From contig NZ_JAFCLS010000037.1 of the NCBI RefSeq assembly GCF_018131075.1, positions 1 through 64,000 on the forward strand: DNA of 64,000 nt. Reading direction: 5' to 3'. Position numbers and translations under genes: made by a program. Under the pieces are notes generated by a model that did not search any database, was not told the origin of the DNA, and saw nothing but the letters and a program-made list of their open reading frames with translations. Positions 1 to 6,591 of the stretch are shown one piece after another. This stretch comes from Bradyrhizobium sp. JYMT SZCCT0428 (GTDB lineage: Bacteria > Pseudomonadota > Alphaproteobacteria > Rhizobiales > Xanthobacteraceae). Numbering within the stretch: the first letter of the stretch is position 1; the number at the start of each line of letters is the position of its first letter.

Positions 1-543
1 CTGGCCAAGCTCGCAGGCGGCGTCGCGGTGATCCGCGTCGGCGGCGCGACCGAAGTCGAAGTCAAGGAGCGCAAGGATCGCGTGGATGACGCGATGCATG
101 CGACCCGTGCGGCGGTTGAAGAAGGCATCGTGCCGGGCGGCGGCGTCGCCCTGCTGCGCGCCTCCGAGCAGCTCAAGCGCATCAAGACCGCGAACGACGA
201 CCAGAAGACCGGCGTCGAGATCGTGCGCAAGGCGCTGTCCGCGCCGGCCCGCCAGATCGCGATCAACGCAGGCGAAGACGGCTCGGTCATCGTCGGCAAG
301 ATCCTCGAGAAGGACCAGTACAACTACGGCTTCGACTCGCAGACCGGCGAATACGGCAACCTGGTCTCCAAGGGCATTATCGACCCGACCAAGGTGGTTC
401 GTGCGGCGATCCAGAACGCAGCGTCAGTTGCGGCTCTCCTGATCACCACCGAAGCCATGATCGCCGAACTGCCGAAGAAGAACGCCGGCGGCGGCGCGGG
501 CGGCATGCCCCCGGGCGGCGGCATGGGCGGCATGGACTTCTAA
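1..543 (+). CDS. groEL: Chaperonin GroEL, C-terminal part
   Basis: This is the last 180 codons of the 60-kDa chaperonin; the gene begins left of the window. The frame is open from base 1 and holds the conserved GroEL stretches VGGATEVEVKERKDRVDDA and EEGIVPGGGVALLRA, which belong to the end of the apical, intermediate and equatorial domains. The protein ends in the glycine/methionine-rich tail (GGMGGMDF) that hangs into the folding cavity. GroEL works with GroES as an ATP-driven cytoplasmic folding chamber. A groES gene would be expected upstream but is outside the window. An intrinsic terminator follows 36 bases after the stop codon. Rhizobia often carry several groEL copies and I cannot tell which one this is. 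Confidence 0.97.
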   Translation: MAKLAGGVAVIRVGGATEVEVKERKDRVDDAMHATRAAVEEGIVPGGGVALLRASEQLKRIKTANDDQKTGVEIVRKALSAPARQIAINAGEDGSVIVGKILEKDQYNYGFDSQTGEYGNLVSKGIIDPTKVVRAAIQNAASVAALLITTEAMIAELPKKNAGGGAGGMPPGGGMGGMDF

Positions 544-578
544 GTCCAGCCATCCAGGCGAACGTCAAGGAATGCAAA

Positions 579-607
579 GCCCCGGCAGCGATGCCGGGGT
601 TTTTGTT
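579..607 (+). terminator. Intrinsic terminator of groEL
   Basis: A 7-bp perfect stem (CCCCGGC at 580-586, GCCGGGG at 593-599) with a 6-base loop is followed directly by a run of five T. It lies just after the groEL stop codon in the right orientation. Confidence 0.9.
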
Positions 608-641
608 TGGGGGATTTTCGACGGGTAGGCAGCTCTCAACC

Positions 642-763
642 GTCATTCCGGGACGCGCCTCTTGGCGCGGGCCCGGAATCCATAACCACGATCGTGAGTA
701 TGGATTCCCCGATGCGCAATTGCGCATCTGCGGCCCGCGCCAAGAGGCGCGTCCCGGAATGAC
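642..763. repeat. Interspersed palindromic repeat, family A, copy 1
   Basis: An imperfect inverted repeat about 120 bp long that begins GTCATTCCGGGACGCGCC and ends with its reverse complement, GGCGCGTCCCGGAATGAC. Related copies are at 22765-22868, 25190-25257 and 35647-35687. It fills most of the 365-bp gap between groEL and the slipin gene; the rest of that gap shows no gene. On the minus strand a weak hairpin at about 880-902 could end slipin transcription, but it lacks a clear T run. Confidence 0.8.
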
Positions 764-908
764 GGAGATTGTGGCATCGGGCGAGGCAACATTTCAAGCG
801 ACCACACTCACTCCACCAACGCTCGCTCCCTCACTCTGCTAATACTTACCCTTCGTGAGCGCACCCCGCACTCTCAGTTGAAGGGCCGCCCGTAGGCGAC
901 CCTTCCTG

Positions 909-2060
909 TTAGGCGCTTTCCGTAGGCTTCAGGCGAACCAGCTTGGTGAGCAGGGCATCAAAGCCCTGCCCGTCACCGGCGTGAAGGTCGATACGGCCGA
1001 CCTTCTCCACCAGCCGCTCAAGGGACTCCAGTTCCTTGAGCCGCAGCAGCAGCGGGTTCTCTTCCATCAGCTTGGCGGTGTTCAGAAGCGAACGCGTCGC
1101 CGCGGTCTCTTCCTGCCGGCGGATCAAATTGGCCTTCGCCACCCGCTCCGCCTCCACCACCTTGTTCACCAGCTCGCGGATTTCGCCGGGCAGGATCACG
1201 TCCTTGACGCCGAGCTCCGTCACCTCGACACCGCTGTCCGCGATGCGCTCGCGGACATAGTCGCGAAGCTCCGCATCGAGCGCGGCCTTCGCCGACAGCA
1301 CCTCGTCGAGCGTGCGGCCGGCAACCGCCTCGCGGATCGCGAACTGCACCAGCCGGTACAGCCACGCATCCACGTCAGGCACCACGGCGACGACCCGCTC
1401 GGGATCGACGATCCGGCGGAACGCCGTCAAGGTCACCCGCAGCGCGATGCGGTCCTTGGTCAGCATTTCCTGCGCGGTGATCTCGACTGCCTGGGGCCGC
1501 AGATCGAGACGCTTGACCTCGATCTTACGGCCGACGATCCAGAACGCGTGCCGGCCGGGCGCGAGCCGCTCCAGCAGCCGGCCCTCGACAAAGAGCAGAC
1601 CGGCTTCATGGTTCTCAACCACCGCTTCCGTCACGACCACCGAACGGTTACGGTCGATCATCGCCAGATGACGCGCCGTCACCCGGGGATCAGCGGTCAT
1701 GTCGATGCGTTCGACATCGACAGATGTCGCGACCTTCCAGTAGACGCGCGCCTGCCAGGGTGTCATCAGCTGCATCGGACGGCCGTCGAGGTTGACGATG
1801 GCAACTTCATCCGCCTTGGTCTCGACCATCTCGAACAGCTCGGCCGCGAGATCGGGCCGCGCAGCCTTCAGCACCAGGTAACGCTCCGCCGGAAACTCGG
1901 CACGAACCACCTTGAATATTTCTGCCGCCAACTCGTTGCGCGGATCGAACAGCCGATGCCGGCCGGGACCAAGCACGCGCTCGAGCCTGCCGTTCCGTGT
2001 CAGCAACGCGCGCTCGCCATCCTTCACCGTCACATGCGTCATCAGGAAATGCCAGTTCAT
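909..2060 (-). CDS. Soluble SPFH/Band-7 (slipin-like) protein
   Basis: This 383-residue protein belongs to the stomatin/prohibitin/flotillin (SPFH, Band-7) superfamily. The core SPFH domain runs from about residue 145 to 330 and ends in the characteristic helical stretch (IRELVNKVVEAERVAKANLIRRQEE), followed by a C-terminal helical assembly region. Unlike ordinary slipins it has no N-terminal membrane helix, so it should be cytosolic. The N-terminal strand pair appears twice: residues 11-37 (GRLERVLGPGRH) and 147-173 (GRLLERLAPGRH), suggesting an internal duplication. The ATG is preceded by GGAGG. Upstream in the same direction lie two tandem tRNA-like RNAs and a structured leader. SPFH proteins form oligomeric scaffolds; in RNA-repair gene neighbourhoods they have been proposed to hold a tRNA-like RNA. 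Family assignment is firm; the RNA role is inference from context. Confidence 0.85.
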   Translation of the reverse strand: MNWHFLMTHVTVKDGERALLTRNGRLERVLGPGRHRLFDPRNELAAEIFKVVRAEFPAERYLVLKAARPDLAAELFEMVETKADEVAIVNLDGRPMQLMTPWQARVYWKVATSVDVERIDMTADPRVTARHLAMIDRNRSVVVTEAVVENHEAGLLFVEGRLLERLAPGRHAFWIVGRKIEVKRLDLRPQAVEITAQEMLTKDRIALRVTLTAFRRIVDPERVVAVVPDVDAWLYRLVQFAIREAVAGRTLDEVLSAKAALDAELRDYVRERIADSGVEVTELGVKDVILPGEIRELVNKVVEAERVAKANLIRRQEETAATRSLLNTAKLMEENPLLLRLKELESLERLVEKVGRIDLHAGDGQGFDALLTKLVRLKPTESA

Positions 2061-2390
2061 GGCACGCCTCCATCATTGGCTTTCCGGCCAGAGGTCGGAA
2101 AGCTGGTTTCGTCTAGAAGGAACGGAGGACCGGACGGCGCTTCCTGTAAGTCCGGCGGGCCGTGGTTTGAGCTTGCATGACGACGGGCGCACGCGCGCAA
2201 TCGCCCGACGAATGTCGGGCGTTCGAGCGGTGTTCCCGGCGTCAGCGCAAGCGGTATCCACCGCGGCGCAGAGCCGTTCGTACAGTGTCTAGGTTCGGAC
2301 GAAGAGCCTTGCGGCAATGCGACCGGACTGCGACTGAAGCGCGCGTCCGGTCCCATTCAATGGGAATTCAGTTTTTTAGACTGAACCGGA
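2061..2390 (-). other. Structured leader between tRNA-like RNAs and slipin gene
   Basis: This 330-bp stretch has no convincing gene. On the minus strand it contains four hairpins: TTCAGT/ACTGAA at 2367-2385, TCCCATT/AATGGGA at 2351-2365, a perfect 8-bp stem with a 4-base loop at 2202-2221, and GCTTTCCG/CGGAAAGC at 2079-2103 just upstream of the slipin Shine-Dalgarno site. The first two follow directly on the 3' end of the distal tRNA-like RNA and may mark RNA processing or partial termination. The last could affect translation. All functions here are inference. Confidence 0.45.
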
Positions 2391-2462
2391 GCGTTGGAAC
2401 GGGATTCGAACCCGCGTCACGATGATTCACATTCATCTGCTCTACCACTGAGCTATCCTTCG
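2391..2462 (-). ncRNA. tRNA-like RNA 1 (His-type GTG loop), upstream of slipin
   Basis: The minus strand folds into an almost complete tRNA cloverleaf. The D arm is GCTC-AGTGGTA-GAGC with T8 and A9 in place. The anticodon arm is a perfect 5-bp stem (GATGA/TCATC) with a 7-base loop reading GTG at positions 34-36. The variable loop has 5 bases, and the T arm is GCGGG-TTCGAAT-CCCGT. The acceptor stem has only five of seven pairs (A3-A70 and A4-A69 clash). No CCA is encoded and there is no tRNA-His style extra G at -1. These defects argue against an ordinary tRNA-His and for a tRNA-like non-coding RNA or a decaying tRNA. It is 4 nt from a second tRNA-like unit and on the same strand as the slipin gene. 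Confidence 0.7.
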
Positions 2463-2466
2463 GCTG

Positions 2467-2535
2467 TGCAAGAGACCGGAATCGAACCGATGCCTTCGGG
2501 TATCACCCCGACGCTCTCCATGAGCTACACCTCGC
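2467..2535 (-). ncRNA. tRNA-like RNA 2, upstream of tRNA-like RNA 1
   Basis: A second, more divergent tRNA-like unit. It has a D arm GCTC-ATGGA-GAGC with an unusually short 5-base loop. The central stem TCGGG/CCCGA has a 6-base loop, so there is no regular 7-base anticodon loop. The T arm is good (ATCGG-TTCGATT-CCGGT), and six of seven acceptor positions pair when G-T is allowed. The short D loop and 6-base anticodon loop make normal decoding unlikely. It should be transcribed first, from the promoter at 2627-2655, followed by tRNA-like RNA 1. The 3' boundary is set by acceptor pairing and may be off by one or two bases. Confidence 0.6.
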
Positions 2536-2626
2536 GTCTTCATTCGGCGGAACACGAAACCGGACACCGGCTCGCGCCAGTCGGGATCTCAGGGAGCCCG
2601 AACCCATGGCCTAGCGAAGGAGCGGG

Positions 2627-2655
2627 CTAATAAACGGAACATCTTTCAGTTGCAA
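2627..2655 (-). promoter_or_regulatory. Candidate sigma-70 promoter for the tRNA-like/slipin unit
   Basis: On the minus strand, TTGCAA (2655-2650) and TATTAG (2632-2627) are separated by exactly 17 bases. Each matches the housekeeping hexamers at four of six positions. Transcription would start near 2620, about 85 bases before tRNA-like RNA 2. Confidence 0.4.
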
Positions 2656-2680
2656 GCGTGTTTTTCAAATTTTTGATGCA

Positions 2681-2699
2681 CTGTGACTCCCCGTCACAG
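2681..2699. promoter_or_regulatory. Inverted repeat upstream of the tRNA-like promoter
   Basis: A perfect 7-bp inverted repeat, CTGTGAC-N5-GTCACAG, lies about 26 bp upstream of the candidate -35 box. The arms resemble CRP/FNR-type half sites (TGTGA/TCACA), but the spacing between TGTGA and TCACA is 7 rather than the 6 of classic CRP sites. It is well placed for a regulator of the tRNA-like/slipin unit. Confidence 0.4.
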
Positions 2700-3045
2700 A
2701 CATTCAACGAACCAACCTGCCCGTTCACCGCACTTCGATGACGTGATGCCATCCGCTCGCCTGCCCGCGCCGCGACGCTGATGCCCTCGCGATGCAGCAA
2801 CTCACTCAGGGCTAAAAAAGAAGAACTGTGATGACCTGTTGGCGCGGGACCGTCGCACGATGGCGGTCGTCCGCAATCGGAAGCAGGGTTCCGTGGAGGG
2901 CGCGACTTTGTGCGGGGACCTGTCGCGCCTGTTATCCGGAAAGAATGATCTTCATGGGGTGGAACACCCGGAGCCCGCACGAGGTTAGATAGAATGCGCA
3001 CCATCGCGGCGGCGCTGATCGGCAGCCTTGGATTGGAGGCGGCAC

Positions 3046-3240
3046 ATGAAAATCATCGTGGACGAAGACGGAGAGATCATCGCCAAAACGACGGACGACC
3101 ATATTCTGATCGGCGGCCACCACCGCCTCGCGGTGGCGGCCAGCCTTAATCGAAAACTGTTCTGGCGAGATACCGGCGAACCTGTAAAGCTTGACCTATT
3201 CTTCAAGCATCATGGAAGTTCACTTCGACATACAGCCTAA
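3046..3240 (+). CDS. Small hypothetical protein (64 residues)
   Basis: A short open frame with a good Shine-Dalgarno (GGAGG, 6 bases before the ATG). The protein is MKIIVDEDGEII... with a central GGHHRLAVA segment and no membrane helix or signal peptide. I do not recognise a family. It is convergent with the double-glycine peptide gene at 3359-3520. The ribosome-binding site and the acidic, balanced composition favour a real gene, but the call rests on little. Confidence 0.35.
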   Translation: MKIIVDEDGEIIAKTTDDHILIGGHHRLAVAASLNRKLFWRDTGEPVKLDLFFKHHGSSLRHTA

Positions 3241-3358
3241 GGAGGCTGCACATCGCAGGGATCAACCTCTCTTACGTTGTGGCCCGGATGACAAGGGGCG
3301 CAGAAAGCCCCGCGCAACTGCGACGGGGCCTCCGTTCGTTTCTTTCAGGCGGACTGCG

Positions 3359-3520
3359 TTATTTCGACATGTCCTGTGCAAATCTGACCGCCCCGTACCC
3401 GGCGAAAAAGCCGGTGCTGAACGCCGCCGCACCCACCAATATGAAGATAAAGCCGCCATTGACCTCATCGAGTTCCGCATCAGTCACGGTATCCGACGCT
3501 GCGATTTCGATTTCATCCAT
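3359..3520 (-). CDS. Double-glycine leader peptide, bacteriocin-like (53 residues)
   Basis: This small gene has an ATG at 3518-3520 with GGAG about 10 bases upstream. The product starts with an acidic leader ending in ELDEVNGG (residues 16-23), the pattern recognised by peptidase-containing (C39) ABC exporters. The leader is followed by a hydrophobic glycine/alanine-rich core (FIFILVGAAAFSTGFFAGYG) and a short charged tail. This layout is typical of class II bacteriocin or microcin precursors. No exporter, maturation or immunity gene is adjacent, so export would need a transporter encoded elsewhere. A second peptide of the same type is at 30421-30621. The leader pattern is seen directly; antimicrobial activity is inference. 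Confidence 0.65.
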   Translation of the reverse strand: MDEIEIAASDTVTDAELDEVNGGFIFILVGAAAFSTGFFAGYGAVRFAQDMSK

Positions 3521-3705
3521 AGTTACGTCTCCTACCTTGGGTTGGTTGATACCGATGCACCAGTGCTTCGGTGATAGGAACGATGGCTGATCGGCGGCGG
3601 TCGCACTGTTACGAAGATCACATTCTTCGGTGGGCCTAAGGCCGAACCCGGAGATGCATACGCCGCGGCTAGCGTTAGAACAACAATGATCGCTGCGGCG
3701 TATGG

Positions 3706-3725
3706 GTCCCTGCGTTCGCAGGGAC
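3706..3725. repeat. Short palindrome, repeat-like
   Basis: GTCCCTGCGTTCGCAGGGAC is a 20-bp inverted repeat just beyond the 3' end of the L,D-transpeptidase-like gene. It looks like part of an interspersed repeat and could also help terminate transcription from either side. The remainder of 3521-3736 shows no gene. Confidence 0.5.
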
Positions 3726-3736
3726 GACGAGCGACG

Positions 3737-4888
3737 TCACTGAATCCTGGCCAGCACCGCAAGCCGCCGGATGCCCTGGTTCCGGTACGCGTTCAGGAAC
3801 GCGTAATAGTCCTTGAAGGAAACGCAGCCATTGGAATCGCCGCGGGCGCCGAGCATGTAGGTGTGTGCCAGGAGGCCGTCACGGTTGAAGATCTTGTCCT
3901 GCCCGCCGATCGGCGTCAGTCGCAGTGCCGGCACGCCGTGGAACAACGCCTCGCGCGGCTTCAGATCATAGATATGCGGCGGCGTGACGCCCTGCATCCG
4001 CACGTGCGCATAGCGCACATCGTCCATCTTGGCGCCAAGGCCCGAATGCGCCTCGAGAACGGTGCCATCCGGCAGATAGACCTTCTTCGCCGCGATGTCG
4101 TAGACCGCGGTCTGCTTGTCATAAGGCGGCGATCCGCCCAGCATCGGATTCTGCGAACGGGTATCGGGAATGCTTCCGGTGACGCTGGCGTCGGCGGAAG
4201 CGTAGGACAACAGCCCGCCAAGCGAGGGCTGTTTGCCCCACAATTTCTCGACCATGTTCGGCTTGTCGTTGGACGCAATCGACATCACCGCCGCCTTGGC
4301 GCGCTGCGCCATGTCGCGGACCGAAGCTCCGGATTCCTTCGCGGCGGGTTTGGCTTCAGCCTGCTTTGGCGCCGGGGCTGGAACGTTCATGGCGACCTGG
4401 GTCGGTGCCTGCGAAGCGGCTTCCTTCGGCTTCGGTGCTTCGCCAAGTTTCGGCGCTGCAATCTTCTTCGCATCGACCGGCGGCGAGACCTCCGCCACTT
4501 GCGTGGCTTCAATCGCCCTGGATACTTCGCCTTGCGGCGCCGAGGCTGCAAACCTTTCGTTAAACATAATCGAAGGAGAGACGGTCTCGGGCGCGGAAAT
4601 CTTCGGGGCGGGCTGGGGTAGCGCCGCGAACACTTCGTTGAAGGCGGGCCGCACCGGACGCGACGCGACAATCGTGGAGCTTTTGACGACCGGCGGATCG
4701 AACGCCGCGCTGTTGACCGAGGGATAGATGCTGGAGGCGAAAATATTGCTGTAAACGGTCCAGGCGCAGCCCAGCACCACGGCTGCGATCGCGACGCCGC
4801 CGAGCAAATGCTGAGGAATGACTTTCCGGGAAGATCTCTTGCGGTTGTGGGCCGCAAGGCCAAACGCACCGGTACTCGTACTCATTCG
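3737..4888 (-). CDS. DUF2778 (Tlde1-like) L,D-transpeptidase-type protein
   Basis: A 383-residue envelope protein. After a short basic N-terminus there is one membrane helix (about residues 28-48). A long alanine/proline/lysine-rich linker then leads to a C-terminal DUF2778 domain with the motifs EAHSGLG and GDSNGCVSFKDY, which supply the histidine and cysteine expected for L,D-transpeptidase-type chemistry on peptidoglycan. The layout fits an inner-membrane-anchored enzyme with a periplasmic catalytic domain. DUF2778 includes the type VI effector Tlde1, but here no secretion gene or immunity gene is nearby, so a housekeeping wall role is as likely. I chose the ATG at 4888; an upstream GTG at 4969 adds 27 residues but has no good ribosome site. 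Confidence 0.75.
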   Translation of the reverse strand, partial: RMSTSTGAFGLAAHNRKRSSRKVIPQHLLGGVAIAAVVLGCAWTVYSNIFASSIYPSVNSAAFDPPVVKSSTIVASRPVRPAFNEVFAALPQPAPKISAPETVSPSIMFNERFAASAPQGEVSRAIEATQVAEVSPPVDAKKIAAPKLGEAPKPKEAASQAPTQVAMNVPAPAPKQAEAKPAAKESGASVRDMAQRAKAAVMSIASNDKPNMVEKLWGKQPSLGGLLSYASADASVTGSIPDTRSQNPMLGGSPPYDKQTAVYDIAAKKVYLPDGTVLEAHSGLGAKMDDVRYAHVRMQGVTPPHIYDLKPREALFHGVPALRLTPIGGQDKIFNRDGLLAHTYMLGARGDSNGCVSFKDYYAFLNAYRNQGIRRLAVLARIQ

Positions 4889-5092
4889 CCTTGCGTCCAG
4901 AACAACTCTACTAGGTCCCTGCTTGATGCCGCGCCCGAAAAGTTCCCGGGCAGCATCTCGCAAAGACACGGAGCGTCATTAAGGCGAGTTTTAGTTAAAT
5001 GCAGATTAAACGCGGGCAGATCTAAGGCATGCGCAAATCAATGGAAGTTATGCGCAAATCAGCCCGTAAACATGCGGGGTTTCCGTGAAATC

Positions 5093-5121
5093 GGGACATC
5101 CGGCCGTTGGCCGGGTGTCCC
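5093..5121 (-). terminator. Strong hairpin, likely rtcB terminator
   Basis: A 13-bp stem (5093-5105 with 5109-5121, one G-T pair) with a 3-base loop lies 11 bases past the rtcB stop codon. Short T runs flank it on both strands, so it may work in both directions. Confidence 0.7.
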
Positions 5122-5131
5122 ATTTTGGCAA

Positions 5132-6433
5132 TCAGTCCTTGAACGGATCGAATTCGTTCTCGCCCGCCATGACCACGGCGAACGGCCGCAGCGTGTGCTG
5201 CACCTTGATCGAGCCGGCATGCTCGGCAAGCACCTCGGGCAACCTACGATAAGCCATCGGACTTTCGTCGAGATCGGCGCCGATCAACGTCACGCCGCGC
5301 GACTGCAGCCACGCATCCATCTCGACGCGCGTAAACCTGCGCTTGGCTTCCCTGCGGCCGAACATCCGGCCCGCGCCGTGAACCGTCGAGTAGAGCGACG
5401 CCTTTGCCTCGGGGCTGTCGACGCCTTCGACGATGACGGCGTCATCTCCCATCGATCCGCCGACGAAGCCGCGCTGTCCCGGAAAGGCCGGCGTCGCGCC
5501 CTTGCGCACAACCCACAAATCCTTGCCTCCGTGATTTTCGCGCCAGGCATAATTGTGATGGTTGTGGACCATGTCGGTGACGTTGCCGCCGATGATCTTG
5601 CGCACGCGCTCGATCACCCACTCCCGGCCGGCATAGGAATAGCGCCCGGCCAGTTGCATGGCCGCTATGTAGCGTCGCCCGATCTCGCTGTCCTCGTCGA
5701 TGACAGCCGGCGGCACATTCATGCCATCCTTGCCGCCCGCAGCCTTGAGGTAGCGGGTAGCGCTGGTGTGGCCGAGACCGCGGCTGCCGAAGTGAACGCC
5801 GATCCAGACAAACCCGGCCTCGTCGCGCATCAGGTCGACATAATGGTTGCCCGATCCGACGGTGCCGAGCTGCGCAACGGCCTTCTGCCGATACGCGCCC
5901 ATGTCGGATTCTCGCCAGGCATCGCCGTCGTCGAATAGCTCGTGCTCGACGCGCTCCTCGTTGGTCCGCCCGACGCCAAAGGAAATCGCCCTGTGCACGT
6001 CCTTGATGATCGTGCCGACATTGCCTTCGATCCGGCTGAACGGCGTATCAAGACGCACCGCCATGTTGCCGCAGCCGATGTCGAAGCCGACGCCGGAGAT
6101 GCTGATCTGCTTTTCATAGGCGATCACGCCGCCGACCGGCTGGGCATATCCCAAGTGACCGTCCGCACAGATCACGCCGGCCACGGCGTTGCCGACCGCC
6201 ATGCAGTTGCGCATCTGCGCTATCGTCGCGTCCTCGTGCTGGCCGAAGATCTTGAGCGGGCTGTTCTGGTATTGCGCAGGCTGCACCGTGAGCTGTTCCT
6301 TGCGCGCAGCGTCGCGGAACGTGCACCAGACCGGGATCGGCCGCTGACCGGGGCGATCGATCTTCGCATCGGGGTCGAGGCCGGCTTCGACCGCCAGCGC
6401 CCTTGCACGCTCCTGATAGGGATCGAGCCGCAT
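5132..6433 (-). CDS. rtcB: RNA-splicing ligase RtcB
   Basis: RtcB joins RNA ends carrying 2',3'-cyclic phosphate or 3'-phosphate to 5'-OH ends, using GTP and Mn2+. The 433-residue protein shows the metal-binding DIGCG motif (D118, C121), GNHYVD (195-200), a histidine-rich HNHH segment (290-293), GGSMG (325-329) and HGAGR with the histidine that becomes guanylylated (H352). I chose the ATG at 6433 because AGAGGA lies 7 bases upstream; a frame extension to 6505 has no support. No rtcA, archease or rtcR gene is adjacent. The SPFH protein with tRNA-like RNAs lies about 3 kb downstream on the same strand, which makes a shared RNA-repair role plausible but unproven. Confidence 0.95.
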   Translation of the reverse strand: MRLDPYQERARALAVEAGLDPDAKIDRPGQRPIPVWCTFRDAARKEQLTVQPAQYQNSPLKIFGQHEDATIAQMRNCMAVGNAVAGVICADGHLGYAQPVGGVIAYEKQISISGVGFDIGCGNMAVRLDTPFSRIEGNVGTIIKDVHRAISFGVGRTNEERVEHELFDDGDAWRESDMGAYRQKAVAQLGTVGSGNHYVDLMRDEAGFVWIGVHFGSRGLGHTSATRYLKAAGGKDGMNVPPAVIDEDSEIGRRYIAAMQLAGRYSYAGREWVIERVRKIIGGNVTDMVHNHHNYAWRENHGGKDLWVVRKGATPAFPGQRGFVGGSMGDDAVIVEGVDSPEAKASLYSTVHGAGRMFGRREAKRRFTRVEMDAWLQSRGVTLIGADLDESPMAYRRLPEVLAEHAGSIKVQHTLRPFAVVMAGENEFDPFKD

Positions 6434-6591
6434 TGCATCGTCCTCTTCCACGGTTGCCGGACGTCGCCGGCCATATCTTACACCGAGCATAGGTCGTCGC
6501 ACCAAGACCCGCTTGGGTTCATAGGCTTCGATGCTTTGATGGGACGCGGCCCGCCGTCAGCATGGCGTTCGATTCGGCTCGAAAGCGGTCT

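Larger units (their letters stand above)
2536..3045. other. Intergenic region upstream of the tRNA-like pair
   Basis: About 500 bp without a convincing gene on either strand. It contains the candidate promoter at 2627-2655 and the inverted repeat at 2681-2699. Between the promoter and tRNA-like RNA 2 a small hairpin (TCGGG/CCCGA around 2580-2600) is visible but does not form a third tRNA. Confidence 0.5.

Noticed and set aside
981..2180. 399-codon plus-strand frame opposite the slipin gene
   Set aside because: No ribosome site, no recognisable domain; the minus-strand frame encodes a clear SPFH protein.
2536..2620. A third tRNA-like unit upstream of the two
   Set aside because: A GGGTTCG segment and a small hairpin are present, but no D arm, T loop and acceptor pairing can be combined.
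2394..2630. Plus-strand open frame of 78 codons across the tRNA-like pair
   Set aside because: Its peptide (ERDSNPRHDDSHSSALPLSY and similar) is the usual spurious translation of the antisense of tRNA arms; it has no ribosome-binding site.
2678..2691. Sigma-54 promoter for the tRNA-like/slipin unit
   Set aside because: GG and GC have the right spacing, but flanking bases do not match TGGCAC/TTGCA, and the bases belong to the inverted repeat.
3532..3762. 76-codon minus-strand frame past the L,D-transpeptidase-like gene
   Set aside because: It includes the RRPCERRDPYAA translation typical of the intergenic palindrome and has no ribosome site.
3686..4621. 311-codon plus-strand frame opposite the L,D-transpeptidase-like gene
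   Set aside because: Arginine/histidine-rich shadow with no domain or start signal.
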